Below are positions 1 through 5,979 of a stretch of DNA of 11,685 nt, piece by piece. Below the pieces are notes generated by a model that made no database searches, was not told the origin of the DNA, and saw only the letters and a list, made by a program, of their open reading frames with translations. This DNA is from Sphingomonadales bacterium (GTDB lineage Bacteria; Pseudomonadota; Alphaproteobacteria; Sphingomonadales; Sphingomonadaceae): assembly GCA_020200935.1 (NCBI GenBank), contig JAIVHR010000198.1, positions 1 to 11,685 of the forward strand, written 5' to 3'. The position numbers and the translations under genes were made by a program. Numbering within the stretch: position 1 is the first letter of the stretch; the number at the start of each line of letters is the position of its first letter.

Positions 1-80
1 GGCGGGAGAGCGAGGAAAGCGGCGATCCGGCCTCCGAGGTCGCCGACCGCATCGCCCAGCGGCTCATCGGGCGGGGTTAA
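1..80 (+). CDS. C-terminal fragment of an unidentified protein
   Basis: The window opens inside an open frame (codons from base 3) that ends at TAA 78-80. The visible tail is about 25 residues, acidic at first (several Glu and Asp) and then amphipathic and basic, ending in ADRIAQRLIGRG. The codons are GC-rich at third positions like those of the neighbours, so it is probably the real 3' end of a plus-strand gene. It converges on the DMT transporter gene. Too little is present to recognise a family, and no function is proposed. Confidence 0.5.
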   Translation, partial: RESEESGDPASEVADRIAQRLIGRG

Positions 81-100
81 GCCTCGAAACCCCCCGACGC

Positions 101-182
101 GTCATGCCGGACTTGATCCGGCATCCAGAGCCGCAAACGGCGTCGCCCGACGCTCTGGACCCCGGATCTAGTCCGGGGTGAC
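101..182. repeat. Palindromic dispersed intergenic repeat
   Basis: Two 30-base arms (101-130 and 153-182) are imperfect reverse complements with about five mismatches, around a 22-base centre. Each arm holds its own smaller dyad (GCCGGACTTGATCCGGC on the left, CCCCGGATCTAGTCCGGGG on the right). This resembles the dispersed palindromic units I remember between genes in sphingomonads and other alphaproteobacteria; copy number cannot be seen from one window. It fills the space between the two converging genes and ends three bases before the DMT gene's stop codon, so it could form the 3' end of both transcripts. No T-tract is present. Confidence 0.8.
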
Positions 183-185
183 GGG

Positions 186-1127
186 CTAAACGAGCCGCGC
201 CCGCCGGCGCTCTCGGTAGAGCGTGAACAGCCCCGATCCGACGATCAGCAGCGCGCCGGCCCAGGTCGCCGCGGCCGGAATGTCGCCGAAGACGATAAAA
301 CCGAGCCCGACCGCCCAGAGCAGCTGCGCATAATCGAACGGTGCGATCACCGGCACCGGCGCGAAGCGCAGCGACAGGGTGATGAAGATTTGCCCCAACC
401 CGCCGAACAGCCCGATCAGCGCGAGGATCAGCCACTGTTCGGCGCTATGCGGGCTGTAGATGAAGGGCATCAGCGCGCCGAGCAGGCAGACCGCGATCAC
501 CGAGAACCAGACGACGATCGCCTCGGCGCTCTCGCTGCGGCCGACCTGGCGGATGGTGACCGTCGCGCAGCCGACGCCGAAAGCCGCGCCGAGCGCGACC
601 AGCACGCCGATGAGCGGCAGATTGCCGGTCGAGGGCTGCATGACGATGGCGACGCCGGCGAGCCCGGCCGCGATTGCCGCCCAGCGATAGATGCCGACAG
701 CCTCCTTGAGCAGCAGCGCCGACAGCGCGGTGGCGAAAAGCGGCGCGGCGAAGCCGATCGTCAGCGCCTCGGCGAGCGGCAGCAGCGTCACCGACCAATA
801 GACCATATACATCGCGAAGAGCCCGACCCCGGCGCGCCAGAAATGCGCGCGGATGCGGTTCGGCCTGAGCCGCGCCAGCCCCGGCCCGAGCCACACCCAA
901 AGCAAGGTCGGCGGCAGCGCGAAAGCGAAGCGCCAGAAAATCATCTCGACCGTCTCGAGCCCGGTTTCGCCGCCCAGCTTGACCATCGTCGCCATCAACG
1001 CGACCGAGGAAACGGCGATGAGGCGAAACAGGATCCCGAGCATCGGCCGCTGTGTCGGGCGCTCGTTGGGCGCCGCGCGCGAGGTCCGGAAGGCCGAGGC
1101 GGGCGGAAAGAAGCGGAGGCGCGGCAT
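186..1127 (-). CDS. DMT superfamily (EamA-type) inner-membrane transporter
   Basis: A 313-residue, very hydrophobic protein with about ten membrane segments arranged as two similar halves, which is the EamA/DMT architecture (usual length about 290-310). Typical features include an early helix starting LGILFRLIAVSSVALM, the segment PLAEALTIGFAAPLF at the end of helix 4, and PVPVIAPFDYAQLLWA in the second half, all familiar from this family. The C-terminus is short and basic (RERRRARLV). The substrate cannot be read from sequence; members export amino acids, metabolites or drugs. The start at 1127 gives a 28-residue polar leader, and an ATG at 1043 would begin just before the first membrane helix and is an alternative. 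The gene diverges from ccmC with only 58 bases between the start codons and converges on the partial gene at 1-80. There is no sign of a functional link to cytochrome maturation. Confidence 0.9.
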   Translation of the reverse strand: MPRLRFFPPASAFRTSRAAPNERPTQRPMLGILFRLIAVSSVALMATMVKLGGETGLETVEMIFWRFAFALPPTLLWVWLGPGLARLRPNRIRAHFWRAGVGLFAMYMVYWSVTLLPLAEALTIGFAAPLFATALSALLLKEAVGIYRWAAIAAGLAGVAIVMQPSTGNLPLIGVLVALGAAFGVGCATVTIRQVGRSESAEAIVVWFSVIAVCLLGALMPFIYSPHSAEQWLILALIGLFGGLGQIFITLSLRFAPVPVIAPFDYAQLLWAVGLGFIVFGDIPAAATWAGALLIVGSGLFTLYRERRRARLV

Positions 1128-1141
1128 GCTTTCGCGCCTGC

Positions 1142-1171
1142 TTATGCTTTTCCCGCCGACGATGCTACGCT
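1142..1171 (+). promoter_or_regulatory. Possible sigma-70 promoter of the ccm operon
   Basis: TTATGC (1142-1147) and TACGCT (1166-1171) are separated by 18 bases and lie just upstream of ccmC in the 58-base divergent gap. Both hexamers match the consensus only partly. It is offered because the operon must begin here if ccmC is its first gene. A weak AAGG (1172-1175) precedes the ccmC ATG. Confidence 0.25.
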
Positions 1172-1185
1172 AAGGCTCCGGCGCA

Positions 1186-1902
1186 ATGCACCGGTTCGCC
1201 AATCCCACCCGTTTCCTGAAGGTCGCCCGGCCGCTGACGCCGTGGCTGTTCTGGGCCGGTCTGGCGATCGCCGGCTTCGCGCTCTTCGCCGGGCTGACGA
1301 TGACGCCGGCCGACTATCTGCAGGGCGAGAGCGTGCGCATCATGTATGTCCACGTGCCGGCCGCCTGGCTCGGCATGGCGGGCTGGAGCGCGATCCTCGT
1401 CGCCAGCGTCGTCCAGCTGGTTTGGCGGCATCCGCTGGCCGGGATCGCCGGGCGCGCGGTCGCCGCGCCGGGCGCGATGTTCACCGCGATCTGCCTCGTC
1501 ACCGGCTCGATTTGGGGGCGGCCGACCTGGGGCGCCTGGTGGGTCTGGGACGGGCGGCTGACCTCGATGCTGGTGCTGTTGTTTCTCTATTTCGCCTATA
1601 TCGCGCTCGCCGCGGCGAGCGAGGAGCGGGCGACGACGAGTCGGGCGGCGGCGATTTTCGGTGTGCTCGGCGCGATCAACCTGCCGATCATCCATTATTC
1701 GGTGACCTGGTGGAATTCGCTCCACCAGGCGCAGAGCATCACGCTGCAGGGCTCGACGATCGCCGGCAGCATCCTCTGGCCGCTGCCGATCGCGGTACTC
1801 GGTTTTTCGCTGATCTTCGCCGCCATCGTGCTGATGCGGATGCGCGGGTTGATCGCCGACATCCGGATCGAGGCGCGATTGAAGCGCCTGGCGGCGGCAT
1901 AG
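1186..1902 (+). CDS. ccmC: Haem exporter / haem-handling protein CcmC
   Basis: CcmC is the inner-membrane haem-handling protein of System I cytochrome c maturation; it binds haem at the periplasmic face and passes it to CcmE. The 238 residues form about six membrane helices. The tryptophan-rich WWD signature is clear at residues 110-124 (WGRPTWGAWWVWDGR). The two expected axial haem ligands are H56 (YVHVPAAW) and H170 (NLPIIHYSV), aligning by motif with H60 and H184 of E. coli CcmC. A further H180 lies in WWNSLHQ, as in relatives. Length and ends are normal. It is first in the ccm operon: ccmD begins ten bases after its stop, with the Shine-Dalgarno GGAGGGG overlapping the stop codon. The ABC components CcmA and CcmB that normally work with it are not next to it. 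Confidence 0.97.
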   Translation: MHRFANPTRFLKVARPLTPWLFWAGLAIAGFALFAGLTMTPADYLQGESVRIMYVHVPAAWLGMAGWSAILVASVVQLVWRHPLAGIAGRAVAAPGAMFTAICLVTGSIWGRPTWGAWWVWDGRLTSMLVLLFLYFAYIALAAASEERATTSRAAAIFGVLGAINLPIIHYSVTWWNSLHQAQSITLQGSTIAGSILWPLPIAVLGFSLIFAAIVLMRMRGLIADIRIEARLKRLAAA

Positions 1903-1912
1903 GAGGGGCGGC

Positions 1913-2050
1913 ATGGATCACTGGCCCTTCATCATCGCCGCCTATGCGCTGACCGTGCTCGGTACGCTCGGTCTCGCCGCCTGGAGCTTCGCGACGATGC
2001 GCGCGCGCGAACACAAGGCCGCGGCGTTGAGGCAGGAGCGCGGCGCATGA
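1913..2050 (+). CDS. ccmD: Haem exporter small subunit CcmD
   Basis: A 45-residue protein with one membrane helix (about residues 5-27, starting HWPFIIAAYALTVLG) and a basic cytoplasmic tail rich in Arg, Lys and Ala, the standard CcmD layout. CcmD joins CcmC and holo-CcmE and helps release haem-loaded CcmE from the CcmABCD complex. The HWPFIIAAY opening is typical of alphaproteobacterial CcmD. A good ribosome-binding site (AGGAGGGG, 1901-1908) sits five bases ahead of the ATG. Its stop overlaps the ccmE start (ATGA, 2047-2050), so translation of the two is probably coupled. The position between ccmC and ccmE confirms the call, which would be weaker from sequence alone. Confidence 0.93.
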   Translation: MDHWPFIIAAYALTVLGTLGLAAWSFATMRAREHKAAALRQERGA

Positions 2051-2478
2051 AGGCCAAGCATCAGCGGCTGACCCTCGCGCTGATCGCCATCGCCGCCGTG
2101 ATCGGCGCCGGCTTCCTGGCGCTCGCAGGGTTGCGCGACAATGCGGCGTTGTTCCGCACGCCCTCCGAACTCGCGCTTGAACCGGTACCGCCGGGGCAGA
2201 ACATCCGGCTCGGCGGCATGGTCGAGGACGGCTCGATTCGCCAGCTGCCCGACGGGATCACGATTACCTTCACCGTGGAAGACGGGGACGCCAGCGTACC
2301 GGTGCGTTTCTCGGGCATCACGCCCGATCTGTTCCAGGAAAATTCGGGCGTCGTCGCCGAGGGCGCCTTCGATCCGCGCGGCGTCTTCGTCGCCGACAAC
2401 ATCCTCGCCAAGCATGACGAGAATTACATGCCGCCGCCGCTCGAGGATATGGCGCAAGCGGACGATAGCGCCTCGTGA
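2047..2478 (+). CDS. ccmE: Periplasmic haem chaperone CcmE
   Basis: CcmE binds haem covalently in the periplasm and delivers it to CcmF for attachment to apocytochrome c. The 143-residue protein has a short basic N-terminus, one membrane anchor (about 8-29) and an OB-fold domain. The haem-attachment motif HDENY is at residues 123-127: H123 is the covalent ligand and Y127 the axial one by family knowledge. It is followed by the usual flexible acidic tail (MPPPLEDMAQ). An H-type motif (rather than the CXXXY variant) fits alphaproteobacterial CcmE. It overlaps ccmD at its start and ccmF at its end (GTGA, 2475-2478). Confidence 0.97.
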   Translation: MKAKHQRLTLALIAIAAVIGAGFLALAGLRDNAALFRTPSELALEPVPPGQNIRLGGMVEDGSIRQLPDGITITFTVEDGDASVPVRFSGITPDLFQENSGVVAEGAFDPRGVFVADNILAKHDENYMPPPLEDMAQADDSAS

Positions 2479-4397
2479 TCGCCGAGACCGGACTTGCCGC
2501 CCTGTGGCTGGCCGCAGCGCTCTGCGCGCTGCAGCTGGTGTTCGGTATCATGGCGCTGCGCAACGGCCGGGCCGATCTCGGCCGCGCCGTGCGGCCGGTG
2601 GCGATCGTCCAGGGCATCCTCACCGCGATCGCCTTCCTGATGCTGATCTGGCTGTTCCTGCGTACCGACCTTTCGGTCGAATTGGTCGCGCGCAACAGCC
2701 ATTCGGCCAAGCCCTGGCTCTACAAGTTCGCCGGGACCTGGGGAAATCACGAAGGCTCGATGCTGCTGTGGATCGCGGTGATGGCGATATCGGGGGCGCT
2801 GGTCGCGATCTTCGAGCGGCGCCTGAAGGAAAACACGCTGATCGCGACTTTGACCGCCCAGGCCGTCATCGGGCTCGGCTTCTACGCTTTTCTGCTCTTC
2901 GCCTCGAACCCTTTCGCCCGCCAGAGCCCGCCCGCGCCCGAAGGGCAGGGGCTCAACCCGCTGCTCCAGGATCCCGGTCTCGCCTTCCATCCGCCGACGC
3001 TTTATTTCGGCTATGTCGGGCTGTCGGTCGCCTTCTCCTTCGCCGTCGGCGCGCTCGTCACCCGCGATGTCGACGCGGTGTTCGCCCGCGCGATGCGGCC
3101 CTGGGTGCTCGGCAGCTGGATCTTCCTGACGCTCGGCATCGCGGCGGGCAGCTACTGGGCCTATTACGAACTCGGCTGGGGCGGCTGGTGGTTCTGGGAT
3201 CCGGTCGAGAATGCCTCGCTGATGCCGTGGCTCGCCGCCACCGCTTTGCTGCATTCGGCGACCGTGCTCGCGACGCGCGACAGCTTGCGCGCCTGGACGG
3301 TGATGCTCGCGGTGATCGCCTTTTCGATGTCGATGATCGGCACTTTCCTCGTCCGCTCGGGCATCCTGACCAGCGTCCATGCCTTCGCCGTCGATCCGCA
3401 GCGCGGCAGCTTCATCCTCGCGCTGCTGGTGCTCTATATCGGCGGCGCGCTGACTTTGTTCGGGTTGCGCGTGGGGACGGTGCGCGAAGGCGCGCAATTC
3501 GAGCCGGTCAGCCGCGAGGGCGCGCTGGTCGTCAACAACCTGCTGCTCTCGGCGATCCTCGGCATCGTGCTGGTCGGCACGCTCTATCCGCTGGCCGTCG
3601 AGGCGGTTAGCGGCAAGCAGCTGTCGATCGGCCCGCCTTATTTCAACGCCACCGCCGGGCCGCTGGCGCTGCTGCTGGTCGCCGCGATGGCGGCCGGCCC
3701 GTTGCTGCGTTGGCGGCGCGACGATTGGCGCAAGCTCGTTTCGCGTTTGTCGGTGCCGCTGTTGATGACGGCTCTGGCCCTGGCGGCGCTGGTGCTGTTC
3801 GCCAGCCCGATCGGCATCCTGCCGACGCTCGGACTGGTGCTCGCGGCCGGCATCGCCGCAGCCAGCCTGTCGCCGCTCTGGAAACGCAATCTGCGCCGTA
3901 CGCCGCTCTTCATCTACGGCATGGTGATCGCCCATTTCGGCGTCGGCGTGACGCTCGCCGGCATGGCCTTCGAGAGCGCCTTCACCGAGGAGGTGCTAGT
4001 CGCCTCGAGCCCGGGCGAAAGCCATGCGGTCGGCCCCTATACCGTCCGCTTCGACGGCACCGAGCCGATCGCGGGGCCCAACTGGACGGCGGTCGAAGCA
4101 AAACTGACGGTGGCGCGCGGCGATCGGGCGGCGCGCACTCTCCGCCCGCAATCGCGCATGTTCCCGACCCCCGAGACCGAAACCAGCGAGGCGGCGATCC
4201 TGACCTCGTGGGACGGGCAGCTCTATACCGTGCTTGGCAATGGCGGCGGCGGGCGCTGGCAATTGCGCTTGTGGTGGAAGCCCTTCGTCACGCTGATCTG
4301 GCTCGGCGGTGGGCTGATCGCGCTGGGCGGCTTGCTGGCCCTTATCGGCCGCGTGCGCCGCGAACGTCGGGCCATCGAACGCGAGCTATACGCATGA
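2475..4397 (+). CDS. ccmF: Cytochrome c haem lyase core subunit CcmF
   Basis: CcmF is the large membrane subunit of the System I haem lyase; it takes haem from CcmE and ligates it to CXXCH of apocytochrome c. The 640 residues have many membrane helices, the WWD domain at 234-246 (GWGGWWFWDPVEN), and a C-terminal periplasmic domain (about 495-600) before a last helix and a basic tail. Conserved histidines are all present: H172 (AFHPPTLY), H260 (LLHSATV), H302 (VHAFAVD) and H487 (VIAHFGVGV), matching H173, H261, H303 and H491 of E. coli CcmF by motif. The start is GTG at 2475, overlapping the ccmE stop; this gives the usual N-terminus one residue-pair before the first helix. It ends in an ATGA overlap with the thioredoxin-like gene. 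Confidence 0.97.
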   Translation: MIAETGLAALWLAAALCALQLVFGIMALRNGRADLGRAVRPVAIVQGILTAIAFLMLIWLFLRTDLSVELVARNSHSAKPWLYKFAGTWGNHEGSMLLWIAVMAISGALVAIFERRLKENTLIATLTAQAVIGLGFYAFLLFASNPFARQSPPAPEGQGLNPLLQDPGLAFHPPTLYFGYVGLSVAFSFAVGALVTRDVDAVFARAMRPWVLGSWIFLTLGIAAGSYWAYYELGWGGWWFWDPVENASLMPWLAATALLHSATVLATRDSLRAWTVMLAVIAFSMSMIGTFLVRSGILTSVHAFAVDPQRGSFILALLVLYIGGALTLFGLRVGTVREGAQFEPVSREGALVVNNLLLSAILGIVLVGTLYPLAVEAVSGKQLSIGPPYFNATAGPLALLLVAAMAAGPLLRWRRDDWRKLVSRLSVPLLMTALALAALVLFASPIGILPTLGLVLAAGIAAASLSPLWKRNLRRTPLFIYGMVIAHFGVGVTLAGMAFESAFTEEVLVASSPGESHAVGPYTVRFDGTEPIAGPNWTAVEAKLTVARGDRAARTLRPQSRMFPTPETETSEAAILTSWDGQLYTVLGNGGGGRWQLRLWWKPFVTLIWLGGGLIALGGLLALIGRVRRERRAIERELYA

Positions 4398-4981
4398 GCG
4401 AGACGCCGCCTCCTGCCGGAGATCCGACGATGGTCCACAAGCGGCGCTTGGTGCTCTGGGTGCCGTTGGCTTTCGCGCTGATCTTCTTCGGGATCTTCGC
4501 CTACACGCTCTATTTCGGCAATGATTCGCCGCAGCAGCGGGCGATCGAATCGCAGATGATCGGCGATCAGGTGCCGCCCTTCGCGCTCGAACCCGCGATC
4601 CCCGCCATGCCGGGACTCTCCTCAGCCGATCTCGCGCGCGGCGACGGGCCGCGGCTGGTCAACCTCTTCGCCAGCTGGTGCGTGCCCTGCATCGCCGAGG
4701 CGCCGCAGCTGATGCAGCTCGCCGAGGCCGGCGTGCCGATCGACGCGATCGCGATCCGCGACCGGCCCGAGGATGTCGCCGCCTTTCTCGGTCGCTGGGG
4801 CAATCCCTATCAGCGGATCGGCGCCGACGATGACAGCCGCGCGATGCTCGCCTTCGGCTCGTCGGGCGTCCCCGAAAGCTTCGTCGTCGATGCCGACGGC
4901 GTGATCACCCACCAGCATATCGGCGACATTCGCCCCGAGGACGTGCCGGCGATCCTCCAGGCGCTGGAGGAGGCGCGGTGA
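4394..4981 (+). CDS. ccmG: Thiol:disulfide interchange protein CcmG/DsbE
   Basis: A membrane-anchored periplasmic thioredoxin-like protein that keeps the cysteines of apocytochrome c (or of CcmH) reduced during maturation. The 195-residue product has one N-terminal helix (about 19-41) and a thioredoxin fold with the active site WCVPC (C96 and C99). The cis-proline loop is GVPES (158-162), the usual CcmG form being GxPE[ST]. The start at 4394 overlaps the ccmF stop (ATGA); the longer upstream open frame is only a shadow of ccmF. M13 is a possible second start and would keep the anchor intact. The 3' end overlaps the GTG of ccmH (GTGA, 4978-4981). The dsbE name is also used for this family. Confidence 0.95.
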   Translation: MSETPPPAGDPTMVHKRRLVLWVPLAFALIFFGIFAYTLYFGNDSPQQRAIESQMIGDQVPPFALEPAIPAMPGLSSADLARGDGPRLVNLFASWCVPCIAEAPQLMQLAEAGVPIDAIAIRDRPEDVAAFLGRWGNPYQRIGADDDSRAMLAFGSSGVPESFVVDADGVITHQHIGDIRPEDVPAILQALEEAR

Positions 4982-5478
4982 TTGCGGCAAAACCCCCGAT
5001 TCGTGTGCCTGCGAAGGCAGGAACCCAGGGTCGCCAGCGCCATCGCCCGATGCTCCGGGCTCCTGCTTTCGCAGGAGCACTGTTCTTCGCCGCAATCGGT
5101 GTCACCTCGCCTCTTCAAGCCCAGTCCCGCCTTCCCGAGGCCGAATGGGCGAACACGCAACTGCCCGACCCGGCACAGGAAGCCGAGGCGAGGGAATTGA
5201 TGGAATCGCTGCGCTGCCTCGTCTGCCAGGGTCAGTCGATCGCCGATTCGGACGCCGACATGGCGGCCGACATGCGGGCGATGGTGCGGCGCCGGATCGC
5301 CGCCGGCGAGGAGCCCGACGCGATCCGCGACTGGCTGATCGATCGCTATGGCCGCTGGATCACCTATGAGCCGCCCTTCGATGCGGTCACCTGGCCGCTC
5401 TGGCTGCTGCCGCTGCTTCTTCTCGGCGCCGGGCTCTGGCTCGCGCGGCGGCGTTTTCGGTTCGGGAAGAAGCGCTGA
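4978..5478 (+). CDS. ccmH: Cytochrome c maturation protein CcmH (CcmL-type), repeat in its signal-peptide region
   Basis: CcmH is the membrane-bound thiol oxidoreductase that acts on apocytochrome c with CcmG. The mature part has the LRCLVCQ motif (C80 and C83 counted from the GTG start), a three-helix region (SIADSDADMAADMRAMV onward) and a C-terminal membrane helix (about 138-156) with a basic end. This is the short CcmL-like form without a fused TPR domain. The GTG at 4978 overlaps the ccmG stop like every other junction in the operon, but gives a long basic n-region of 27 residues before the hydrophobic stretch APAFAGALFFAAIGV. An ATG at 5050 gives a compact 25-residue signal peptide ending PLQAQ. 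The N-terminal region between the two is encoded by a palindromic repeat (5005-5080), so the real start is uncertain. There is no clear ribosome-binding site ahead of 5050. Confidence 0.93.
   Translation: MIAAKPPIRVPAKAGTQGRQRHRPMLRAPAFAGALFFAAIGVTSPLQAQSRLPEAEWANTQLPDPAQEAEARELMESLRCLVCQGQSIADSDADMAADMRAMVRRRIAAGEEPDAIRDWLIDRYGRWITYEPPFDAVTWPLWLLPLLLLGAGLWLARRRFRFGKKR
5005..5080. repeat. Palindromic repeat embedded in the 5' end of ccmH
   Basis: Left arm 5005-5028 contains CCTGCGAAGGCAGGAACCCA. Right arm 5053-5080 contains CTCCTGCTTTCGCAGGAGCA. Their reverse complements agree except for a few bases (GCGAAGGC against GCGAAAGC, GAACCC against GAGCCC). Each arm also folds on itself (CCTGC/GCAGG). 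The type, with the core CCTGCGAAAGCAGGA, is one I remember as a dispersed repeat in sphingomonad genomes. Here it has no stop codon in the ccmH frame and encodes part of the leader (VPAKAGTQ... on the left arm, MLRAPAFAGAL on the right). Confidence 0.8.
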
Positions 5479-5865
5479 TGGGCTGGATCGCCGCGCTCCT
5501 GCTTATCGCGCTCGTGCTGTTCTGGCTCTGGCGGTTGGCCGGGTTCCGCGCGGCGCGTTCGAAGGCAAGGTTGGCGGCCGGGTTCATCCGTCCCTCGCCA
5601 TGAAGCAGCAGCGCGTTGCCGAGCCCCACCCAGAGATCGGGATTGTTCGGCTCGGCATCGAGAGCATTCCCAGGCGGGGCGGCTCGACGAGGCCGAGCAG
5701 ACCTGGTCCGATCTCCTCGCCCGTACGCCCGAGGACGCTCCCTACCGCGCCGATCTCGCGCTTCGGCTCGCCGATGTCCGGCGCGCGCTGGGGATGCCGG
5801 CGGAGGGGGGCGGGCAAGTGGAAGAGACGGCTGCCGAACAGGAGCTCGAGAGCCCTCTCCCATAG
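5478..5865 (+). pseudogene. ccmI/nrfG-type TPR gene disrupted by an internal inversion
   Basis: This is the expected last gene of the operon, a membrane-anchored TPR protein that binds the C-terminus of apocytochrome c. The ATG overlaps the ccmH stop (TGATG, 5476-5480). The first part reads MGWIAALLLIALVLFWLWRL, a normal single-helix N-terminus, but the frame stops at 5601-5603 after 41 codons. From 5671, in another frame, the plus strand reads QAGRLDEAEQTWSDLLARTP and continues to RADLALRLADVRRALG, the usual C-terminal TPR end of this family, stopping at TAG 5863-5865. Between them a TPR segment lies on the minus strand (about 5546-5668). Intact relatives are about 200 residues, so sequence is also missing: the second N-terminal helix and linker, and about 17 residues before QAGRL. 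A 41-residue one-helix peptide could still be made. Confidence 0.85.
5546..5668 (-). other. Inverted fragment of the ccmI-type gene
   Basis: Read on the minus strand, codons from about 5665 down to 5546 give ALDAEPNNPDLWVGLGNALL, then LHGEGRMNPAANLAFERAAR. This is the classic TPR motif of CcmI/NrfG proteins, which would normally come before the plus-strand piece QAGRLDEAEQ. Outside these limits the minus frame turns into Arg/Ser-rich nonsense. No start codon or ribosome-binding site is suitably placed, so it is a displaced gene piece and not a separate gene. Exact breakpoints lie within roughly 5538-5556 and 5664-5671. I see no convincing long inverted repeat at the ends. Confidence 0.85.
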
Positions 5866-5976
5866 GGAGAGGGTTGGGTGAGGGGTTCGGACCTATCGAG
5901 AGCGCGGAACCCCTCATCCAACTCCGCCTAGCGAGCAAGCTCGCAAGTCTCCGTATCCTTCTCCCCCTGGGAGAAG
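5853..5976. repeat. Composite palindromic repeat between ψccmI and ald
   Basis: Three nested dyads fill the gap between converging genes. A perfect 9-bp hairpin lies at 5853-5861/5865-5873 (CCCTCTCCC, loop ATA). A pair of 16-base arms at 5873-5888 and 5907-5922 are complementary at 15 positions (GTTGGGTGAGGGGTTC). A perfect 8-bp hairpin lies at 5958-5965/5969-5976 (CTTCTCCC, loop CCT). The unit resembles the GGGAGAGGGTTGGGTGAGGGG dispersed repeats known from many proteobacterial genomes. The first hairpin contains the TAG that ends the ψccmI C-terminal frame, and the last one starts four bases beyond the ald stop. The hairpins could serve as transcript 3' ends for both sides, though there is no T-tract. 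Confidence 0.8.
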
Positions 5977-5979
5977 AAA

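Noticed and set aside
390..1952. Plus-strand open frame of 520 codons
   Set aside because: It is rich in Arg, Asp, Ala and Gln with no domain. It is the antisense of the DMT transporter and then an alternative frame of ccmC, both clearly real.
2424..3935. Minus-strand open frame of 503 codons opposite ccmF
   Set aside because: The composition (His, Arg, Gln, Glu, low complexity) is typical of antisense in GC-rich genes. The plus strand encodes ccmF with all key residues.
5387..5938. Minus-strand open frame of 183 codons containing a TPR-like stretch as an independent gene
   Set aside because: Only about 40 codons in the middle look like protein. The rest is antisense of ccmH, of the ψccmI C-terminus and of the repeat, so it is better explained as an inverted fragment.
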